From Portulaca oleracea (lineage: Eukaryota > Streptophyta > Magnoliopsida > Caryophyllales > Portulacaceae), in assembly GCA_029582165.1 (NCBI GenBank), contig CM055881.1, forward strand, positions 28,142,094 to 28,206,093: a DNA stretch of 64,000 nucleotides, in the 5' to 3' direction. A program made the translations under genes and the position numbers. The notes beneath the pieces are model-generated. The model had not been told where the DNA came from. It did no database searches and was given only the letters and a program-made list of their open reading frames with translations. Positions 57,167 to 64,000 of this stretch are shown here, piece after piece. How positions within the stretch are numbered: position 1 is the first letter of the stretch; each line of letters begins with the position of its first letter.

Positions 57167-60100
57167 CTAGTTAGTGGTGCCCGTGCAAGGCACGGGCTTT
57201 CCACCGTCAAAATTATTGTAAGCAATTTGGATATGTTACCCAGTACAGTAATGTGTTCTCCCACATTCAAGATTACTTATGTTTATGTGCCATAAGAAAG
57301 CTAAGCACATTTGGCAAAAACCAACTTCTAGGAGGCTACATAATGTAAGAGTAATCATACACCAGCAAATGCCGATTATAATCAGAATTGTAAGACATTT
57401 AGCTAATATACAATGTTACAATCTTCTGACTCCAATAAGTCAATAACTACCATGAACTTCAAGAAAAAAAACAGCAGGATGCTGAAATACCCCCCATAAT
57501 CTTCAAGGTAAAGTTCTTGTGACTCCCGCTGTGACAAAAGGGAGGGCTTCATATATGGGTCACCAACACAATTCTAAAATAAATATTGTAGATATAAAAT
57601 TGCACTTTAAAACTAATATGCTTACCCTCTCAAAATGGGTTGCTTAACATCCATAATTGTTTGTTTGGGGTTGACAAAGGACTGATTCTTGGCTATATCT
57701 CCTTTCAGGTTTCAACAGTTTGATGTTTGTGAAGGCCACCCATAGGGAAGTGATCCTGTTATCCTTCATATTATTGGTTGTGATCTCTTCGCATGACCAT
57801 TATTATACACTCCCATACATAAATAAGTTGTCGTAAGGTCTTCACCGATAATTACATTTTTAGATGCCTGCTGGTGAAGAGCATCCGAACACAAAAACAC
57901 CCAATACAAAGCAAAACAACCAATTTCTAAAAGAGCACAATCTTGTGAGTGGAATCAAGTGTTGTACTCTTGGAAGATATTTTGAGCTTCTTTCTAGGTT
58001 TCTTGATTCTCTTTTCACCCTTATTTCAAGATATTGTCTATGTTGATACTAAATTTTTACAGCTGGAATTTGATACAAAACCAAACACCTGTCATTTCAA
58101 TCCTGCACATTTTTGCAAATTACATTTTTTTATTATCACATGGGAAATTCAGTAGAGGAGTAAAATTGGGTGATATGTATGAAGAAGATTCTGACGTAAC
58201 AGTCTTACCCATAGCTCTAAAAGCTTGGTAAACTCAATTTCAAGCCGGGAAAGATATTCAACAACTTGCAGAATATATTGGGCAAAAGCTTGCACATTTT
58301 ACCATAACTGCAAAAAGAATCCAAACCTTGGTTCAGAAATAGGGGCTGGAATATATCACTTTTTAAATTAGATGACTTAACTTCAAAGAAATACAACAAC
58401 AACCACACCCTAGCGTCAATGATAGCAAACAAAAGATCAGTTAATGAACATTGTTTACATCCTATCTATCTGTAATGTGAAAACAAGTCGTTAAGACCAG
58501 TGAATAAACAAAAGGGTGGATACAAAATGAAGTATAACAAAATAAGTATAACCAAAAGATGTAACTCAAGAAAATAGAAAAGCTGAAGAATGTCACGCTA
58601 ATTGAGATAGCTTCTATAGATACTTTTTAACATGTACAAATTCAAAATTATTTTTATCAGTTCACCAAAACATCGAATTAATGAACAACGTCATAAACTT
58701 CAATCAACTATTGCATTAAATACCTTAATGATAAATCCATTAACTTTCTAGTAAAAGCCTTACCTATCAAGAGTCGAGCAATGAAAAACAGAACTCGGGG
58801 TTTTATAATTTTGGCTATAGTGCTGGAGAATTGGACTTGCTTTTGTAGCATCGACAATGGTGCATATGGCAGAAGTTGTTGGTGCAAATGCACAGAAAGC
58901 ATCTACAAATTGAAAAGTTAAATAATGTTAGGAGAATACATTTAAGGTAATGATCATAAAATAAAAACAAAATATGAAAGACAGGAAGATCTTACAATTA
59001 ACAAGAATGGGTGTAGATTCTGAGCTATTTACAGCTTAAATTTTCAGATCTCATCATTTTCTATATCATCAAGTCATTTCTCTATCAATATGTTATTTGT
59101 TCATGATAATATTTCTTGATAGACTACATTTCTAGTACAATGTTTATTTGGATAATCATCCTAGGGTTTCATTAGAACTTTAGTTGATTCGACTGTTTTA
59201 GCTCTGGATAGTGCAACATATAATTGACCATGAGAGAAGACAGATTGTGGTAAATATATACCCACACGTTCTAATGTTTGTCCCTGCGCCTTATTTATCG
59301 TCATAGCAAAACATAATCTTATAGGAAATTGAGTTCTTCTGAATGGAATTGGAAATTTTTCTGATTCTGAAGGTTCTAATGGGATTCTAGGAAGAAATAC
59401 TCTTTCTCCGCGATGATAACCAACAACAATTTCACAATCGATGACATTTTTATGAAATCGTCGACATATTAAACGTGTTCCATTGCATAGACCCTTGGAA
59501 GGATCGATATTTCTTAGCAATATAACATGACAATTTTGTTTCAATGTTAAAATGTGTGGAGGAAGTCATTGACATTTATTGGAACTATGATATATTATTT
59601 TAGGCCCCAGGAATTTATAAAATCTTCATGTTCACCTTGTTGAGTAGGCTCTCTAATTTTATCGAACTATGGTATATTATTTCAGGCCCGTGAATTTTTT
59701 AATAACCAAGTCATTTATTTCGTTAACATAATCATTCTTCGGGGTTAGAATTGTACGAGAAGTCATACTTTCTGGATTTGCAGCAAATGCATCTAAGTTT
59801 GGGAATATACTTTTGTGCTAGCATGTTTAACGAGCTTTTTCATCAATATATGGTATTACTATGTGAGGTGGAAGTTCGATGAAGTCATCGATAATTGTTT
59901 TTCTGTCCCATTTCCAATACGTAGTAAGTAATTACTAATAGAAAGATCATCTACAACTCGCATATTTTTTGTTAACTTTAATTTTTCTAGATCTTGCCAA
60001 AGGTATGAGTTTACCAAGCTTGCATCAATTTGCTCTGCTTTTGATTTTTTTGGATTAACCGGTAAAACTTGACGGAAATCTCCTCCTAATACAACTACTT

Positions 60101-60456
60101 TACCTCCAAAAGGTAAACTACAATCCATTATATCTTGAAGGGTTCTATTAAGTGCTTCAATTAATTTTTTTTTTTTTTGCCATTGAGGCTTCATCCCAAA
60201 TGATAAGTTTAGCTTTTTCTAAAAGTTTGGCAATATTGCTCTCTTTAGTAATATTACAAGTTGAATTGTCATTGACATTTATTGGAAGTTTAAATCTTGA
60301 ATGTGATGTTCTACCAAGAGGCAAGTTCGATGCAGCTATGCCTGAGGATGTAGTAGCCAATGCATATACCCCTTTGATCGACGGTTGCAAGTAAAGCACA
60401 ATATAAGTATGTTTTTCCTGTAGAATACAAACCACAAGAAAACCAAAAAAAACCAA
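57167..60456 (-). mobile_element. Helitron remnant
   Basis: Read on the minus strand, helicase relics (60456-59161) are followed 2 kb later by the hairpin GCCCGTGCCTTGCACGGGC (57197-57179) and then CTAG at 57170-57167, the usual Helitron 3' end arrangement. The base after CTAG is A rather than the expected T, so the exact border is not certain. The 5' end and Rep domain are not found. Bases 57172-59150 hold no recognised gene. Confidence 0.6.
59161..60456 (-). pseudogene. PIF1-like helicase of a Helitron, broken
   Basis: Blocks in order on the minus strand: YALATTSSGIAASNLPLGRT then SHSRFKLPI (motif Ia); KLLEKAKLIIWDEASMA (motif II); after a frame change in a T-rich tract at 60164-60178, VVVLGGDFRQVLPV (motif III); LKLTKNMR; a further break near 59860; TILTPKNDYVNEIN; and 59544-59161 with LPPHILTLKQNCHVILLRNID then AMTINKAQGQTLERVGIYLP and LYVALSRAKT (motifs V and VI). 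The Walker A motif (GGTGKT) is absent and a small duplication sits at 59560-59700. This helicase unwinds DNA in rolling-circle transposition; the copy is inactive. Confidence 0.85.
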
Positions 60457-60459
60457 CCA

Positions 60460-61390
60460 CTCACATAAAACATCTAGGATACCACCAGATTGAGAGAAAG
60501 TTGAAGGCTACATGATTTGCAAATCCCAAATACAAACACAATTTGAAAAATAAATTAACAGAAACAGACATTACAAACTGAAATTAATGATAGAGAGAGT
60601 ACCTTCAATTATAACTCGGCTATCCAGAAAAGTAGAAAACCAGAATATTAGGATCATCTATATGGAACTCAGCTGCTGCTTTTGTAATTGGTTAACTATG
60701 ATTAACTGATCTGCATAGAGATATTTAAACCCAATAACTTAGAAACAATAAAAATCAAATGTTTCCAACAAGAGCAAAGGAAAATGTTAATCGGGAGTTG
60801 ACAAAAATAAATGACAAGGAAAATATAGCATAGCCCAAAATCGAGCGGAAATTGAGTGCAGGGAAATTTGAATATGGTGATAAAAAAACCAAATCGTTGG
60901 TGATTATAGAGGATAATGATACGTAGAAGCAGGAGCAAGAAGAGAACAAAACGAAGAAAAAATTCAGCGAAAATTTAGATAGTGGAACAATCAATTTACT
61001 GGATTTCAATTTGTAGCAAGGAAATAAAATTGAAAAATCCAGCGTCAAGGTTGGAAAAGTTTCGGCCCCATTAAGAACAATAATGGTGAAGACATTCTGT
61101 TGGACCCAAATTGGAAAACTTTGTATTTAATTTATAGCAGCACGCAAGTCCTTATATGAACTGTAATGCAAGCCATTCATATGGTTCCTTCGTGTTTCTA
61201 CACCTAGATTGACTGACAATTACACCCTGGATTCATCACTAATTTCCAATATCAACCGAACAAGTAAACAACCGTCTTAAAGATGCCATATTTCAATACC
61301 TATCAATGCATCTAGGCATGAAACTACCACAACTACGAAGAATGAATTACGAATAGCACGGCTTGTTATTTGTATGCAACTTGCAGCAAG
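60460..61390. other. Unassigned DNA between the Helitron relic and the LTR element
   Basis: AT-rich; minus frames at 60702-61048 are hydrophobic without motifs. May be part of the Helitron upstream region. Confidence 0.35.
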
Positions 61391-61396
61391 CAAATA

Positions 61397-63728
61397 TATT
61401 GGGTTTTGTGGCCCATTGGATCCTTGGTGGGGTCCAGAACGAGAGAAGAATCAGGAGAAGTGAGAGACGAGGTCAGCAGCGCTGCAGCGTCAAGTTACAA
61501 AGCCGAAGAAATTGAGGCGCTGCCTCTCTGCCTCCCGCCGCTACTAGTGGCTGCCACAAAAGCACGCTAGGGCTCGACACGGTCAGCGCCCTTCAGGCGC
61601 TGCCAGCGCCTCTTGGCCGACTTTGTTGGGCGGCGGGACTTTCCTTTCTTGCATCATAGGTTATTTATGGTTAACCTACTTTTCTTCTCTCGCTATTAGT
61701 AAAAATATGGTACATGTTTCTCCACCAAAATATATTGGAAACATAGAGAGCTAGAGAGAGAGAAAATATTAATGAAAGAGGGAGTCTCACCAATATTTTC
61801 CCCAGTGTATCCTGAGATATTGTTATTGTAATTTCCTTTGTGGATCGCATCACACCCTATGATAGTGATCAGGTTGTACTCCTCTTTTCTCATAGTGGAT
61901 TATTTTCTGGTTGTCGCCGTCCGTGGGTTTTTCTCTGAGTTCTTCGATTTCCCACGTAATTCTGGTGTTTGATTTCATCGCTTATTTTTCGTTCCTAAAT
62001 TTTGTCGTAATATCCGTTATCTTGATTCGATTTTATTATTCGCTTCCGTTGTTACTATTTATCCCTAACAAGTGGTATCAGAGCAAGGTGGAATGGCTTC
62101 TGTCATGAAGTGCGAGATTCTAAAATTCGAAGGAACAAGAAGACTGTAGTTGAAGGGGGTCCTGATTCAGCACGGGGTAAGGGATGTTGAGTATCCCTAC
62201 ACAAAGACTGATGTAACGATGAGCGATGAGAACTTCAAAATGGTTAAACGAAGAGAACCAGGACAGTTTGAGTTCAAGGTGGAGCAGGTTGAGGCTCAAG
62301 GTGGAGCCACTGGAACTTGCAGTCAAGAGCAAGCCGCTGATGCTACTCAAACAGTTGAGGTTGATGAGCCTGATGTTCCTCAGGAGGAGGAAGAACCGAG
62401 CATGGAAAGAGATCGTCCCATAAAGGAGATCAGGAGACCAGCACGGTATACTGAAGAATGGGTGCACAAGAAGGGCTATGTAGAGAGTGACTGTTGGAGA
62501 AAGCTGAGAGACTAGGAGCAGGGTAGTAAGGATAACCGCACCAAAACTAGTACCACAAACTGTGTTGAGTACGGTTCAGATGCAGAGGGGTTTAGTGTTA
62601 AGAATGATGGTAGAACCCTGAAAGAGGTTTGTAAAATTCCTAACATAATCTGTAATTTGATGTCTTTGGGTACTCTTGAGGCTAACGGTTGCAGGTACAA
62701 AGGAGAAGATGGTGTCCCAAAAGCGCGCAGGGGTTCCATAGTTCAAATGAAGGGAACCAGGAAAGGCAGCCTATACACCCTACAAGGGTCTATAGTGACG
62801 AGAACTGCAGAGGCGGTCTCAAACCTTGATGAGTATGATAGCACAGGTGGTCTCAAATAGGCATCCAAGCAGCGGTATATGATGTTTACCGCTTGAGAGC
62901 CCTGCGGGGCTACACCCTATGGGAGGGCATGGTGATAGCGACAGTCAAGATGTTTATCTGGACCGATGGCTCGGATCATGAGTTTGTTGGGTTTTATGGC
63001 CCGTTGGATCTTTGGTGGGGTCCAGAACAAGAGAAGAATCAGCAGAAGTGAGAGACAAGATCAGCGGTGCTGCCAGCGTCAAGTTACAAAGCCGAAGAAA
63101 TTGAGGCACTGCCTCTCTGCCTCCTGCCGCTGCTAGCGGCTGCCATAGAAGCACGCTAGGGCTCGACGCAGCCAGCGCCCTTCAGGCATTGCTAGTGCCT
63201 CTTGGCCGACTTTGTCGGGCGGCGAGACTTTCCTTTCTTGCGTCATAGGTTATTTATTGTTAACCTAGTTTTCTTCTCTCGCCATTAGTATAAATATTAT
63301 ATATGTATCTCCACCATAATTACGATGAACAGCGACGTCGATCACGGCGAACGGCAGACGGCTGAGTGATAGAGAGTCAGAGAGGGAGAAAATATTGAGA
63401 GAGAAAAGTGTCTCACCAATATTTTCTCAAGTGTATCATGAGAGAGAAAGATTGTGAGTTGAGAATGAGAGAGATTTATGTTATAATCTCCTCTTTTTGT
63501 TGATCGCACCACACCCTGTGATAGTGACCGGGTTGTACTCCTCCATTCTCATAGTGGATCGTTTTTCTGGCTGTCGCCGTCCGTGGGTTTTTCTCCGAGT
63601 TCTTCGGTTTCCCACTTAAACCTGGTTTTGTCTCATCGCTTATTTTTGGTTCCTCAATTTTGTCGTAATTTCCGTCATCTCAATTTATTATTTTCGCTTT
63701 CGTTGTTACCTTGCTATTTTGTCTAACA
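61397..63728 (+). mobile_element. Internally deleted copia-type LTR retroelement
   Basis: 5' LTR 61397-62070 (TATTGGG..CCTAACA, first G lost), primer site TGGTATCAGAGC at 62073-62084, short interior to 62984, and 3' LTR 62985-63728 (TGTTGGG..TCTAACA). Flanks AAATA and AAGTA agree in 4 of 5. The 3' LTR is about 70 bp longer, with an extra block near 63320-63390. The interior is under 1 kb and lacks protease, integrase and RT cores, so it can only move with help, if at all. Confidence 0.9.
62085..62860 (+). pseudogene. Gag and pol scraps of the LTR element
   Basis: Right after the primer site ATGGCTTCTGTCATGAAG reads MASVMKCEILKFEGT, a typical copia gag start, and breaks. A frame at 62150-62515 is acidic with EIRRPARYTEEW, like the linker before RT. 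A third scrap (62640-62860) reads ICNLMSLGTLEANGCRY and GTRKGSLYTLQGS, the GAG-pre-integrase region. Their order (linker before pre-integrase) shows deletion and rearrangement. Confidence 0.65.
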
Positions 63729-63729
63729 A

Positions 63730-64000
63730 AGTAAAATAGAAAAATCTAGCATCCAAAGAAAGTTGACGAAAAAATAAACGTACACTACCTCCCCATCCTT
63801 CTTCCCTATCTCTACTGCCTCCATTTCTCTATTCATGTCTTTCATTTTCAGGCTCACATTCAGGCTTTCATTAGGCTCAGTTAAGTCAGGCATTTCATCG
63901 AACACTTGGTAAGTGGCAATAATCAACGTAAATTAGTGAAATTCAGCCAAGCATTTTGTCCGACAATTGGCGGGTATGACAGCAAACAAGCATGGATCAA
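63730..64000. other. Flank at the window end
   Basis: A 67-codon minus frame (63723-63926) has no known motif and overlaps the LTR. Any gene here would continue beyond the window. Confidence 0.3.

Overview
This is plant nuclear DNA: AT-rich, with introns, T-rich splice acceptors, Stowaway and hAT miniature elements, Ty1/copia retrotransposons, a Cassandra TRIM, Helitron helicase remains and F-box and plant-mobile-domain gene debris. It looks like a eudicot. I cannot place the species from sequence alone. There is no bacterial-type organisation.

Only one host gene looks clearly intact: an ARF-GTPase-activating protein of the AGD5/AGD15 class, 11 exons on the + strand (11031-15938), with every splice phase joining to a 491-residue protein. 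It carries an antisense solo LTR in intron 1 and a Stowaway element upstream. A second plausible gene is a small GRF-zinc-finger/membrane protein on the - strand (3115-3444).

Layout. 1-4.3 kb: triplet repeats, a duplicated BEL1-like homeobox exon, a LINE scrap and the GRF gene. 4.3-10.9 kb: intergenic DNA with five miniature elements. 11-16.3 kb: the ARF-GAP gene. 16.3-24.5 kb: a hAT miniature element and a minisatellite split by a nearly complete copia element (17944-23775), plus a 157-bp TRIM. 24.5-34.6 kb: decayed transposon-associated genes with a large inverted repeat; one gene relic is itself broken by a Cassandra TRIM and a hAT miniature element. 34.6-43 kb: minisatellites, nested Stowaways, a 341-bp tandem duplication, a 1.3-kb array built on ATGCTCAT, and a TG...CA element with inverted ends. 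43-46 kb: copia relic. 47.7-48.2 kb: long hairpin. 49.3-51.3 kb: tandem repeats of about 0.8-0.9 kb cut by another copia relic (to 53.5 kb). 55.5-57.1 kb: F-box/FBD pseudogene. 57.2-60.5 kb: Helitron remnant. 61.4-63.7 kb: internally deleted LTR retroelement.

The strongest theme is a set of miniature elements (7334, 8693, 17192, 33900 and 38683) whose termini are fixed but whose interiors are degenerate short tandem repeats. Two have perfect 8-bp target duplications and one has 7 of 8. Apart from the ARF-GAP and GRF genes, no working pathway or gene cluster is visible; most coding stretches are parts of mobile elements.
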